Positions 8,336-17,004 of a stretch of DNA of 17,080 bases are shown here, in pieces. This stretch comes from an uncultured Bacteroidales bacterium (GTDB lineage: Bacteria; Bacteroidota; Bacteroidia; Bacteroidales; UBA932): positions 1 to 17,080 of the forward strand of contig URDD01000055.1 of assembly GCA_900546395.1 (NCBI GenBank), written 5' to 3'. Every line of letters starts with the position of its first letter. The first letter of the stretch is position 1. Below the pieces are notes generated by a model, which was given only the letters and a program-made list of their open reading frames with translations, was not told the DNA's origin and did not search any database. The position numbers and the translations under genes are program-made.

Positions 8336-9853
8336 TTAGATCAGACACTCTCCTGTCATGGCTGCAGGCTGAGGTATTCCCATAAGTTTCAGAATAGTAG
8401 GAGCTACGTCAGCAAGCTTTCCGTCTTTAACATGCTCGACTCCGGCGTTGATGACGATGAACTGCACGAGGTTGAGTGAGTGTGCAGTGTTAGGAGTGCT
8501 GTCGGCGTTGAGAGCGTGGTCAGCGTTTCCGTGGTCTGCAGTAAGAAGGATTGCGTAGTCCTGTGCGATAGCAGCTTCCACTACCTCTTTGACACATCTG
8601 TCAATCCTTGCCACAGCGCGGCAGATGGCAGGATAGACTCCTGTGTGTCCGACCATGTCTCCGTTTGCGAAGTTGAGGATGATGAGGTCCTCTTTTCCGG
8701 TGTTGATAGCCTCTACGAGTTTCTCGGTAACCTCCGGAGCACTCATCTCAGGGAGAAGGTCGTATGTAGCTACCTTAGGGGAATTTACAAGTATTCTGTC
8801 CTCGTTCTCAAAAGGAGTCTCGCGTCCTCCGTTGAAGAAGAATGTTACGTGAGCGTATTTCTCTGTCTCTGCGATGCGGAGCTGGCGTTTTCCTGCCTTT
8901 GCCACTACCTCTCCGAGAGTTTCCTGTACGTTTTCCTTGTCGAAAAGTATGTGGAGACCCTGGAACTTGTCATCGTAAGGAGTGAGACAGCAGTAGTAGA
9001 GAGGCAGAGTCTTCATTCCGAAATCAGGCTGGTCTTCCTGAGTGAGGACTGAAGTGATCTCCCTTGCACGGTCATTCCTGAAGTTGAAGAAGATGACTGC
9101 ATCGCCTTCCTGGATAGTTCCCAAAGCGTTTCCGTCAGCACCTGTAATGCATATAGGCTTGATGAACTCGTCGGTCACCCCTTCGTCGTATGAAGCCTGT
9201 ATGGCGTCAGTGGCAGAAGTTGCCTTCGCACCCTCTCCCTTTACCAGAAGGTCGTATGCGAGCTTTACTCTCTCCCATCTCTTGTCCCTGTCCATTGCAT
9301 AGTAGCGGCCGCATACAGAAGCCACTTTTCCTGTGCTCTCGGCCATTTTCGCCTCGAGAGCCTCAATGAAGCCCTTTCCGCTCTTAGGGTCTGTGTCACG
9401 GCCGTCCATGAAACAGTGTACGAATACGTTTTCAAGACCGTACTGCTTTGCAACGGCAAGGAATTCATATACATGCTCAAGTGAACTGTGGACTCCTCCT
9501 GTTGAAGTAAGGCCCATAAGGTGAAGCTGCTTTCCTGACTGGGCCACATAGTCGTATGCTGCCTTGATTTCCTTGTTCTCAAGAAGCTTGTGGTCGCGGC
9601 AGGCCATGTTGATTTTTACGAGGTCCTGATAGACCACCCTTCCTGCACCGAGGTTGAGGTGTCCTACCTCCGAATTTCCCATCTGTCCTGCAGGAAGACC
9701 TACCGCTTCTCCGCAAGCCACAAGATGGCTGAAAGGATATTTCTCTCTCAGTGAATCAATGTAAGGAGCGCCCTGAGTGAAAATGGCGTTTGTCCAGTCG
9801 TGTTTGCCCTCGCCCCAGCCGTCGAGGATCATAAGAAGTGTTTTCTTGCTCAT
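8336..9853 (-). CDS. gpmI: 2,3-bisphosphoglycerate-independent phosphoglycerate mutase
   Basis: GpmI interconverts 3- and 2-phosphoglycerate in glycolysis and gluconeogenesis, using two metal ions (usually manganese) and a phosphoserine intermediate, in the cytoplasm. The 505-residue product has the usual length and all the signatures: DGWG with metal ligand Asp11, GQMGNSEVGHLNLGAGR with nucleophile Ser61, HCFMDGRDTDPKSG (146-159), GRYYAMDRDKRWERV (182-196), FNFRNDRAREI (256-266), EKYAHVTFFFNGG (331-343), NFANGDMVGHTG (394-405) and TADHGNAD (438-445). It starts at ATG 9853, read on the - strand, and is transcribed divergently from rnr. It converges on the upstream lipoprotein gene with a shared terminator. 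Nothing unusual is seen; this is a core gene. Confidence 0.97.
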   Translation of the reverse strand: MSKKTLLMILDGWGEGKHDWTNAIFTQGAPYIDSLREKYPFSHLVACGEAVGLPAGQMGNSEVGHLNLGAGRVVYQDLVKINMACRDHKLLENKEIKAAYDYVAQSGKQLHLMGLTSTGGVHSSLEHVYEFLAVAKQYGLENVFVHCFMDGRDTDPKSGKGFIEALEAKMAESTGKVASVCGRYYAMDRDKRWERVKLAYDLLVKGEGAKATSATDAIQASYDEGVTDEFIKPICITGADGNALGTIQEGDAVIFFNFRNDRAREITSVLTQEDQPDFGMKTLPLYYCCLTPYDDKFQGLHILFDKENVQETLGEVVAKAGKRQLRIAETEKYAHVTFFFNGGRETPFENEDRILVNSPKVATYDLLPEMSAPEVTEKLVEAINTGKEDLIILNFANGDMVGHTGVYPAICRAVARIDRCVKEVVEAAIAQDYAILLTADHGNADHALNADSTPNTAHSLNLVQFIVINAGVEHVKDGKLADVAPTILKLMGIPQPAAMTGECLI

Positions 9854-9919
9854 ATTGTATAGAGTTTAATTTATTACTTCAATATTTGTGCAATAAGGTC
9901 GAATGAGCACAATTATTGC

Positions 9920-9927
9920 TAAATTTG
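9920..9927 (+). promoter_or_regulatory. Candidate -7 box for rnr
   Basis: TAAATTTG matches TAnnTTTG exactly, 87 bases before the rnr start. A TTTG exists further upstream (9885-9888), but at 31 bases it is too far for a standard -33 element. The predicted start is near 9933. Confidence 0.35.
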
Positions 9928-9965
9928 TCAGGATATATCAATATACCCGGTTTATGTGCAAAGCA

Positions 9966-9973
9966 CAAAGATA
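9966..9973 (-). promoter_or_regulatory. Candidate -7 box for gpmI
   Basis: On the - strand this reads TATCTTTG, an exact TAnnTTTG match, about 112 bases before the gpmI start. No clear -33 partner is visible. It lies on the rnr side of the rnr -7 candidate, so the two divergent transcripts would overlap by a few tens of bases if both boxes are used. Confidence 0.35.
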
Positions 9974-10014
9974 GTCATTTGTATGTAATCGGATAGTATA
10001 GAATCGAGTAAATT

Positions 10015-12570
10015 ATGGCAGAAAGAAAACGTAAGGGCGGCAAAGACCGCAGCCGCAGCGCAAAAAAAGCAAAAAAGACATATCCTGAGTTTGAAGGAAG
10101 GGTACAGATGACAAGAGACGGATATGCATTCATTATAGTTGACGGAGAGGAAGATGACATCTATGTGAGGGCGACAAAGACGCGCGGTGCTCTTAACGGG
10201 GACATAGTGAGAGTGGCTGTTACCAGAGAAAAGACAGACCGCCAGAGAAAGGAAGGCGAGGTCCTGGAAATCCTGGAAAGGTCGCGCAAGCCTTTCGTCG
10301 GCATACTCCATATCGTCGGCGACCAGGCTTGGGTGCTGATGGAAAGCCGAGTGATGCCATACGACATAGTCATTCCGGTAGCATCCCCGGCTCCTGTGAC
10401 TTACCGCAGAAGGGCGGACAAAGGACAGTCCCTGGCAGACAAGGACCGGAAACCGGAAGATATTGCAGGCAGCCTGAAGCCGCTCGGCAAGGCATTGTTT
10501 GCGGTGAACGGACTTTATGAGACAGTTGACGGGAAAAAGCAGGAGATGACAGCACGTTCGGGAATGAAGGTCGCGGCTCTTGTGGATAAATGGGACAGGA
10601 AGGATCCGAACCCGACAGGTCATCTTATAGATGTTTTAGGAGAGCCCGGGGACAATGATACTGAGATGCATGCGATACTTGCAGAGTATTCGCTCCCTTA
10701 TCGTTTTGAACCCGAGGTGGAAAATGCGGCAGACAGCATATCGGAAGAGATTACTGAAGAGGACGTTAAGGAACGCAGGGATTTCAGGGATGTTCTTACC
10801 CTTACCATAGACCCTGCCGATGCAAAAGACTTTGACGATGCTCTCTCGTTCAGGAAACTTGACAACGGAAACTACGAGGTGGGAGTCCATATCGCTGATG
10901 TAACACATTATGTAAGACCAGGTTCTGTGGTGGATGAGGAGGCCAGGAACAGGGGCACTTCAGTATATCTCGTGGACAGGACAGTACCGATGCTTCCCGA
11001 GAAGCTTTCCAACAAGCTATGCTCCCTCCGTCCTGCTGAAACCAAACTTACATTCTCGGCAGTGTTTGAAATGACACCTCTTGCAAAAGTCGTTTCGCAG
11101 TGGTTCGGCCGTACTGTCATAAATTCAGACTACCGTTTTGCTTACGAAACAGCGCAGCAGATAATAGATGCAGGCCAGAAGGCCATGACTATGGAACTCA
11201 GGGGCGGAACAGACGGAAAGCACGGGAAAATCGCAGACCCTATACTGGAGGCATCTCCGGAGGCTGCAAAGGAAAGGGCGGAGCATCACGAGGACGGAGC
11301 CGTTATGGGAGAGGGAGTTACCGAAGGATGCATCATTCCTGACGAACTTAAGGAAGCGGTCCTGATAATGCACAGCCTCGCATCAAAGCTCCGCAAGAAA
11401 AGATTCGCGGCAGGAGCCATAAGCTTCGAGAGACCGGAAATGAAGGTTGAGGTCGATGAAAAGGGACGTCCTGTAAGGGTTTATCAGAAAATAACCAAGG
11501 AGGCAAACTGGCTTATAGAGGAATTTATGTTGCTCGCAAACCGCAGTGTGGCGGAATTTGTGGCGAAGGGATGCAAGAAGAGTTCGGCTCCGGCATCATC
11601 TCTCGGATATCTCTGCCTAAAGCCTGAAGATGTGGCAAAGAATGCAGCAAAATCCAAGGCCAAGACATTCGTTTACCGTATCCACGACGAGCCCAATATG
11701 GAAAGGCTCGACAGCCTGCGTTCTTTCGTCCATAATTTCGGCTATGAAATGGGTCCTGCGGAAAACGGAAAGGAAATCGCGAAGGAACTTAACGGACTTC
11801 TTTCGCAGGCAAAGGACAGACCTGAGTTCAATGTTATAGAACTTCTGTCTTTGAGGACAATGGCCAAGGCCCGCTACAGTACAGACAATGTCGGACACTA
11901 CGGACTTGCTTTCAAATACTACACTCACTTCACATCTCCTATCAGAAGATATCCAGATATGATGGTGCACAGGCTTTTAGCTCTCTATCTTGATGAAGCT
12001 GCGTCCCAGAAGAAGGATTATTACGAAGGCCAGTGCAAATACGCTTCAGAAAGGGAAATCGTGGCAGCAGAAGCCGAGCGTGCAAGCATAAAGTACAAAC
12101 TCGTCGAGTTCATGCAGGACAAGGTAGGCTTTGAGTTTGAAGGCCGTATCTCCGGACTTACCGAATGGGGAATGTATGTGGAGATTGAGCCGACCAAGAT
12201 AGAAGGTATGGTATCTCTGCGCGACATCAAGTCCGACTTCTTCGAGTTTGATCAGGACCACTACAGGATAGTCGGCAGAAGAACCAAGGTTGTCTATAAT
12301 CTCGGCGATACTGTAAAGGTAAGGGTGAAGAAAACAAATCTTGAACAGAAACTTCTTGATTATGAACTTATTCAGACTGGTCTTGAGGAGAGGGATCCTG
12401 ACTTTACGGGATCTTCAGAAACAGGCAGTGTCAAAGGTTCCGGCAAGCAGTCCCGTAAGGAAAAGGTCCGCAAGGCCATAAAGGACTCGAAGAACAAGAA
12501 GAAGACTGCCGGAAAGAAGACCTCAGGCAAGAAGTCCAAGGATAAGAAATCACAGTCGAAGAAGCGTTAG
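10015..12570 (+). CDS. rnr: Ribonuclease R (RNB-family 3'-5' exoribonuclease)
   Basis: RNase R degrades structured RNA from the 3' end in the cytoplasm and acts in mRNA and rRNA quality control. The 851-residue product has a basic N-terminus, an OB/cold-shock region (about 25-240), the catalytic RNB domain (about 255-660) and an S1 domain (about 705-790), followed by a lysine-rich tail (about 810-851). The catalytic acidic cluster is DPADAKDFDD at 266-275 (Asp266, Asp272, Asp274, Asp275), and YTHFTSPIRRYPD (636-648) is the conserved late RNB motif. The protein appears longer than relatives I recall, with extra sequence at about 130-165, 384-445 and 518-548; none of these disrupts a catalytic motif. 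It is transcribed divergently from gpmI and ends in its own terminator. Confidence 0.95.
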   Translation: MAERKRKGGKDRSRSAKKAKKTYPEFEGRVQMTRDGYAFIIVDGEEDDIYVRATKTRGALNGDIVRVAVTREKTDRQRKEGEVLEILERSRKPFVGILHIVGDQAWVLMESRVMPYDIVIPVASPAPVTYRRRADKGQSLADKDRKPEDIAGSLKPLGKALFAVNGLYETVDGKKQEMTARSGMKVAALVDKWDRKDPNPTGHLIDVLGEPGDNDTEMHAILAEYSLPYRFEPEVENAADSISEEITEEDVKERRDFRDVLTLTIDPADAKDFDDALSFRKLDNGNYEVGVHIADVTHYVRPGSVVDEEARNRGTSVYLVDRTVPMLPEKLSNKLCSLRPAETKLTFSAVFEMTPLAKVVSQWFGRTVINSDYRFAYETAQQIIDAGQKAMTMELRGGTDGKHGKIADPILEASPEAAKERAEHHEDGAVMGEGVTEGCIIPDELKEAVLIMHSLASKLRKKRFAAGAISFERPEMKVEVDEKGRPVRVYQKITKEANWLIEEFMLLANRSVAEFVAKGCKKSSAPASSLGYLCLKPEDVAKNAAKSKAKTFVYRIHDEPNMERLDSLRSFVHNFGYEMGPAENGKEIAKELNGLLSQAKDRPEFNVIELLSLRTMAKARYSTDNVGHYGLAFKYYTHFTSPIRRYPDMMVHRLLALYLDEAASQKKDYYEGQCKYASEREIVAAEAERASIKYKLVEFMQDKVGFEFEGRISGLTEWGMYVEIEPTKIEGMVSLRDIKSDFFEFDQDHYRIVGRRTKVVYNLGDTVKVRVKKTNLEQKLLDYELIQTGLEERDPDFTGSSETGSVKGSGKQSRKEKVRKAIKDSKNKKKTAGKKTSGKKSKDKKSQSKKR

Positions 12571-12574
12571 CCAG

Positions 12575-12615
12575 AAAGGGGCTAAAAAGTATTAGTCAAG
12601 CCCCTTTTCCTTGTT
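12575..12615 (+). terminator. Rho-independent terminator of rnr
   Basis: AAAGGGGCT (12575-12583) pairs with AGCCCCTTT (12599-12607) around a 15-base loop, followed by the T-rich run TTCCTTGT. It begins five bases after the rnr stop codon. Confidence 0.85.
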
Positions 12616-12719
12616 TTTCGGTTAGGTCAACCTCGACCTTGCTCCGAAATATTCAATTCTCAGAGAGTTATTCTGACTTTTGGGTTCACCCTCATTATTT
12701 TCACTTTACTTAATCATTC

Positions 12720-14324
12720 ATGAAAAGCATTCTAATCTTTTTCTTAATCTGTTTTTCAGTTTCATCATATAGCAAGGACACAGCTGTCTGTGTAAAGTTG
12801 GATTCGGCAGAAGCGTTCATGGAGTCCGCACCTGACAAGTCATTGAAAATCATAGAATCCACAGACAGGGCATCCCTGAAATCCAAGAGATTGAAGGCAC
12901 GGTTTGCCCTGCTGTATTCCATGGCATTGGACAAGAACTACATAGATATCGCAAATGACAGCATCATAGCACCGGCCATCAAATGGTACAAAAATCACGG
13001 CACAGCGGATGAAAAAATCCGGATGAACTACTACACCGGAATAACATACTATAATGCAGGAAGAATGGAAGCGGCGATGGACTGGTTCATAAATGCGGAC
13101 AAGTACGCGGAACAGGCGACGGATGAAAGGCTTCTCGGCAGACTATATAAAGTCCAGAGTCTGATTTACGCTGACAATTTCAACCACGACCTTGCTCTGG
13201 CCTGTGCAAAAAAATCTGCTGAACATTACCTGGCAGCCAAAGACATAGACAAGTATGCCGGTGTCATGGATGACGTCGCCTTATATTACAACGTTCTTAA
13301 CTGCAAGGACAGTTGCGATATGGCCTTGGACAGAATCAAGCCTTACCTCGAAAGTCTGTCTGAGCTTAACAGAAGCAGCTATTATGATGTCTTGATCCAG
13401 CAAAATAAATATTCCACAGAAGTTTTGGACAATATCAGCCGGTATCTGGGCACCACCTCCCCGGAATATATTTCCTGGGGAACAGTCGCAGAAGCATATC
13501 TGAGAAACGGATATGTCGACTCTGCAATGGCCGCAATGCGGCAATATAAGACATATAATGATGATTTTGAAGAAAATGCAGCCTGTCAGGTCATCATGGC
13601 CGATATATATGATTCTCTCGGACGATATGAAGAGGCGCTGGATTGCTATAAAAAATACATATTCCTGACAGACCGGCAGGACATGTATATTTTCAATCAC
13701 GACATAAAGTATCTCAAGCAGGAACAAAACCATGAAATCATGCTGTCAAGACACCAGCAACTGCTGCTGATCTCTGCGCTGGTACTCATAATATTATTAT
13801 TGTCTGCAACTGTTGCCATACTTTATATCAAGAGAAAAAAAGAAAAATACGAGTTGCTGTACACCAAAGCCGTGATAGAATCCGGTATACTTAAGAAAAA
13901 GCTCAAATCATCAGACATATCGAGCGCGTCAAAACATATCATCAGCGGGAGGATGACCTTGTTGAACAAGCTGATGGCAGCATGTATTGCCGATAATAAC
14001 ACAGCAGACAGTTCTGCATATAAGGAAATGGAAAAACTAGTGGCCAACAAATCGGAATTTATGGACTCTACCAGACTTTCCATAGCAAACCTTTGCCCGG
14101 AATTCATAACTTTCCTCGAAAACAAGACTCTTACTACCGATGAGATTAATTACTGCTGCCTCTATATCCTCGGACTCAAAGGGAAGGAAATAGGAAATTA
14201 CATAGAGCTGAAAAGACACTATGTAAAGTATGCCTACCCTATCAGAAGAAAACTGGAGCTTTCAGAGAATGATGTCAACCTGGGTCCATATCTCATCGGC
14301 CTTTTCAAAAAATTCAATAATTGA
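12720..14324 (+). CDS. Membrane-anchored TPR protein with C-terminal LuxR-like helix-turn-helix
   Basis: The 534-residue product has a signal peptide (about 1-18), a helical region with TPR-like repeats (about 25-320; for example GITYYNAGRMEAAMDWFINA and DIYDSLGRYEEALDCYKKY), one strong transmembrane segment (about 347-370) followed by basic residues, a short coiled-coil-like linker (about 372-400), and a cytoplasmic C-terminal domain. Residues about 470-512 (LTTDEINYCCLYILGLKGKEIGNYIELKRHYVKYAYPIRRKL, shown in part) follow the pattern of LuxR/GerE-type helix-turn-helix domains, though the recognition helix is degenerate. This layout is common in Bacteroidales and suggests a one-component regulator that senses something in the periplasm with its TPR part. 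It is not a histidine kinase: no kinase motifs are seen. The downstream surface-protein genes are candidate targets by position. Function is inferred. Confidence 0.8.
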   Translation: MKSILIFFLICFSVSSYSKDTAVCVKLDSAEAFMESAPDKSLKIIESTDRASLKSKRLKARFALLYSMALDKNYIDIANDSIIAPAIKWYKNHGTADEKIRMNYYTGITYYNAGRMEAAMDWFINADKYAEQATDERLLGRLYKVQSLIYADNFNHDLALACAKKSAEHYLAAKDIDKYAGVMDDVALYYNVLNCKDSCDMALDRIKPYLESLSELNRSSYYDVLIQQNKYSTEVLDNISRYLGTTSPEYISWGTVAEAYLRNGYVDSAMAAMRQYKTYNDDFEENAACQVIMADIYDSLGRYEEALDCYKKYIFLTDRQDMYIFNHDIKYLKQEQNHEIMLSRHQQLLLISALVLIILLLSATVAILYIKRKKEKYELLYTKAVIESGILKKKLKSSDISSASKHIISGRMTLLNKLMAACIADNNTADSSAYKEMEKLVANKSEFMDSTRLSIANLCPEFITFLENKTLTTDEINYCCLYILGLKGKEIGNYIELKRHYVKYAYPIRRKLELSENDVNLGPYLIGLFKKFNN

Positions 14325-14439
14325 ATACTTGGTTCCCGCTAAAATACCCGTTTTTCCCGGGGCGTAAAACTCGTAGAAGGAAGTCTTGGTGAGTTATTTT
14401 GTAATACGTTGATTTATTGTGAAATAAATTAGTAAGAAG

Positions 14440-14518
14440 AAAACTTTTTATATCATCCGTAAAACTTTTTTTCTGTAATTTTGAGTTAGGCATTAAGTAA
14501 AACTAAAACTTTTTAGTT
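14440..14518 (+). promoter_or_regulatory. Promoter and repeated AAAACTTTTT boxes upstream of the lipoprotein
   Basis: TAATTTTG at 14476-14483 is an exact TAnnTTTG -7 box 36 bases before the GTG start, placing transcription start near 14490. The decamer AAAACTTTTT occurs three times: 14440-14449, 14461-14470 and 14505-14514. The first two are 21 bases apart, about two helical turns, and the third is embedded in an 18-base palindrome (AACTAAAA / TTTTAGTT, 14501-14518) that ends directly at the start codon. Such an arrangement could bind a dimeric regulator or form a leader hairpin over the start. Confidence 0.45.
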
Positions 14519-16300
14519 GTGAAACTCTTTAACCAACTAACCGCAATCTTTGTAATGACAATTTCATTACTGAGTTCATGTAATGTAGATTCTACATTGC
14601 CTGATGCTACTAAAGAAAGTTCGGAATACTATGTAGTAGCTTCTGAACCTGAATTCTCTTCTGAGTATGACAGACAAATCAGTCTGTTTACTAAAGCAGT
14701 CCGCAATGCCATAGCCAACAATGAAAGTTTCAGAGGTCTGATAAAAAAGCAGTCGTCTCTAATGCTGACCGGAGACTTTGACGTTCTGATGAATACTATT
14801 TCTGATACGCAAGTAGAGGTCTCTGATAAGAATATTTTGACCAAAGGAGCAAGAAGCTCGATGACCGTGAATGACTTGCTGCGCTCTTATCTTCCTGAAG
14901 ATGTTAAGACAAAATCTACAGGAAATAATATTATAGAAGATTTGCAAAGCCGGTATCCTGATTTGCAGATTTCTGTTCCAGTACACTCTGATAACTGGAA
15001 TCCTGACACATATACGCCTGTTGTAGCATTCAGACCAGAAGATTATCAGGATTCTACAGTAACGGTGATTCCGGGATATGATGCAGAGGGAAATTTTGTA
15101 TGGGTCGATGCTGTCAATGTTCCGGATAAGCCGGTTATTGTAGTAGGTGAAAGCGAAAGAGCTGCAAATAATATACGGATTCCTATAGAGGAAAATAAGA
15201 ATCAAAAGCCTACGGCTCCAACAGGATTAATTACTTTCGTACCTGCAAACAGCATCATTTTATCTTGGAATCACAGCGGTGCTGCTGATGGATATGCAAT
15301 CTATAGAAAGCAATCCGGTGAAAGTAAATTCACTAAAATAGGAGTATCAGAAGGTGCAGATAATAAAACATACGAAGATAAATACCTTCGTTCAAATGCC
15401 ACTTATGCTTATTATGTCGTAGCTTACTGTTATTCTGATATTTCTTCAGGCAGTTCATTTAGAAAATTGAGAGTAGAATCAGACGCGTCGAATACTGTAG
15501 TTGTAATGGCTCCTGAAGTTTTAGAGCCGCTTTCCTATTTTGAAGCTGTTACCAGTGGAAAGCAGGTAGAATTAAGATGGAATAATGACGGACATACAGA
15601 CAATGACGTAATCATCGAGTATAAAGCCCCTGGAATAGGAATAACAGAATACCAGAGTCTTCTTGAGACTACAGGAGCATGTAATAACTATATATACAAT
15701 AGTCCATTTAAAGGCACTCAAGTTGATTACCGTGCATATCGCAGCAACGGCATCGGAGCCTCCGATGCAGTATATGACTATATTTATCCACCTTATCGAA
15801 ATGCAGCAGATTATGCCCTTGTTTATGTTAAAAGTATAAGTTATACTGATAATAGAGTAGAAAGGTGGCCTGCTGGCAAGCCGGAATTTTTCCTTAAGAT
15901 AGTAGGAACAGACGGAAAGGGAAATACAGTGGAATTGCAGGATGAAATTGAGTTTCTCTTCAGCAGTTTAAGTGACAAACGTGAGAAAATTGAATATTTT
16001 AACAATAGGTTGGTTCATACTTGGGCACCAATAAACGAGGCTAGCTGGTATTCAGCAATAACCTTTTATTTAGAAGAATGGGATGCTGCACAAAAAATAA
16101 AGGAATTTACAGCCAATGCACATATTAACTATAAAGATACATTGGGTTTAGAGGCTGGTGTAGGTGCCGGAATAACTGTTGATTTCTCTGAAGCAGGGGA
16201 GAAGTGCGGTAGAACCTATACAAATTATTTCGATAATCCTGAGGTTGAGTTACTTTTCCCTAATTACGGTGCAAAAATAAGATTGAGCGAAAAACCATAA
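14519..16300 (+). CDS. Lipoprotein with two FnIII-like domains, unknown function
   Basis: I do not recognise a characterised relative. The 593-residue product starts at a GTG, chosen because it yields a full lipoprotein signal ending in LLSSC (Cys21); the first internal ATG would cut the signal short. After the Cys there is a helical segment (about 48-95, containing a GDFDVL motif also seen in other Bacteroidetes lipoproteins) and a linker with a repetitive proline-rich look. Two fibronectin-III-like domains follow (about 231-330, with the typical ILSWNHSGAADGYAIYRK; and about 338-425), then a beta-rich C-terminal domain (about 430-593) that includes WYSAITFYLEEWD. It is probably a surface adhesin or antigen. 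Base composition is lower in G+C than upstream genes: three 60-base lines I counted (starting 14641, 15361 and 15841) gave 22, 18 and 24 G/C. Confidence 0.75.
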   Translation: MKLFNQLTAIFVMTISLLSSCNVDSTLPDATKESSEYYVVASEPEFSSEYDRQISLFTKAVRNAIANNESFRGLIKKQSSLMLTGDFDVLMNTISDTQVEVSDKNILTKGARSSMTVNDLLRSYLPEDVKTKSTGNNIIEDLQSRYPDLQISVPVHSDNWNPDTYTPVVAFRPEDYQDSTVTVIPGYDAEGNFVWVDAVNVPDKPVIVVGESERAANNIRIPIEENKNQKPTAPTGLITFVPANSIILSWNHSGAADGYAIYRKQSGESKFTKIGVSEGADNKTYEDKYLRSNATYAYYVVAYCYSDISSGSSFRKLRVESDASNTVVVMAPEVLEPLSYFEAVTSGKQVELRWNNDGHTDNDVIIEYKAPGIGITEYQSLLETTGACNNYIYNSPFKGTQVDYRAYRSNGIGASDAVYDYIYPPYRNAADYALVYVKSISYTDNRVERWPAGKPEFFLKIVGTDGKGNTVELQDEIEFLFSSLSDKREKIEYFNNRLVHTWAPINEASWYSAITFYLEEWDAAQKIKEFTANAHINYKDTLGLEAGVGAGITVDFSEAGEKCGRTYTNYFDNPEVELLFPNYGAKIRLSEKP

Positions 16301-16361
16301 TGCAACGACTGGTTTGTATTATATTTTCTTTATATTACAAATGAATTAAAAATCATATTAT

Positions 16362-16853
16362 ATGAAAAGAACTATTGTACTAATCTTGCTGCTTGTCTCT
16401 ATGGCAGTATATTCGTCAGCCGGGGAAAAGGGAGGAAACCCGTACTATAAAACCGGTTATAAAGGAAGCATTGGAATGCACCTCGGAGGAATAAACGCTC
16501 GTTTAGGTGAATTCGGATTTACGACAATACACGGAAAATCTTTCGGTAACGGAGTGTTTCTTGGTGGTGGAATCGGTCTGAATTATCCTATATTAGATTT
16601 AGATATAGACGTGTGTCTTACTGTTCCTATCTTTATTGATGCTAAATATTCTGTACTTGACCAAAGGGTTTCACCTTTTGTTGAAGCTAAGATTGGAACC
16701 ATGTTTTTTTATGGGTCAGATTGGGGAATGTTTCTTTCACCTGTTCTTGGTGTAGATATAGGCAGATGGTCTATTTTTGTGTCCTATGAATTGCGGCAGA
16801 ATTACGAGATTAAAGACAATTGTATGCTGGTCGGCTTCTCATGGAATTTCTAA
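16362..16853 (+). CDS. Small outer-membrane beta-barrel-like protein, unknown function
   Basis: The 163-residue product has a Sec signal peptide (about 1-20, cleavage probably after SSA) and then alternating hydrophobic and glycine/aromatic strands (for example GVFLGGGIGLNY, VSPFVEAKIGTMFFYG, WSIFVSYELRQNY), ending in a phenylalanine (SWNF), the usual signal for outer-membrane barrel assembly. The length fits an eight-strand barrel. It begins 61 bases after the FnIII lipoprotein, with no terminator between, so co-transcription is likely. It may anchor or assist the neighbouring lipoprotein; this is inference. A 17-bp palindrome starts five bases after its stop codon. Confidence 0.72.
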   Translation: MKRTIVLILLLVSMAVYSSAGEKGGNPYYKTGYKGSIGMHLGGINARLGEFGFTTIHGKSFGNGVFLGGGIGLNYPILDLDIDVCLTVPIFIDAKYSVLDQRVSPFVEAKIGTMFFYGSDWGMFLSPVLGVDIGRWSIFVSYELRQNYEIKDNCMLVGFSWNF

Positions 16854-16857
16854 AATT

Positions 16858-16914
16858 TTTTCTAACATATTTGAGTCCGGTCTAATGACCTTGAGAGTCA
16901 AATATGTTAGAAAA
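16858..16914. repeat. Long perfect palindrome with nested hairpin
   Basis: A 17-bp perfect inverted repeat (16858-16874 with 16898-16914) encloses a 23-base interior that itself holds a GGTC/GACC hairpin (16879-16882 with 16887-16890, loop TAAT). The + strand lacks a U-run directly after the stem, so it is not a standard terminator, though it may stabilise the 3' end of the upstream mRNA. It could also be a small non-autonomous mobile element or a protein-binding site. It lies 17 bases from the inverted-repeat arm. Confidence 0.8.
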
Positions 16915-16931
16915 TAATGTAATATAGAAAA

Positions 16932-17004
16932 ACATTAATGTCCGGAGAAAAAATCTCCGTTAGTGTTTAATAAATTAAATTTTAATAAGTTACAAGGAAA
17001 AATT
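16932..17004 (-). repeat. Right arm of the long inverted repeat
   Basis: The reverse complement of this stretch matches window positions 1-74 (71 of 74 columns, one gap). It includes the hairpin CGGAGA/TCTCCG. In this copy the sequence continues to the window end (17005-17080), where I see no complete gene. Confidence 0.85.

Noticed and set aside
8480..9052. Long + strand frame opposite gpmI
   Set aside because: It is the antisense shadow of a well-conserved enzyme gene; the translation is Val/Cys/Ser-rich without any recognisable motif.
9952..10623. Long - strand frame opposite the start of rnr
   Set aside because: It is antisense to a strongly supported coding region, and its translation looks like a shadow with many Cys and His residues.
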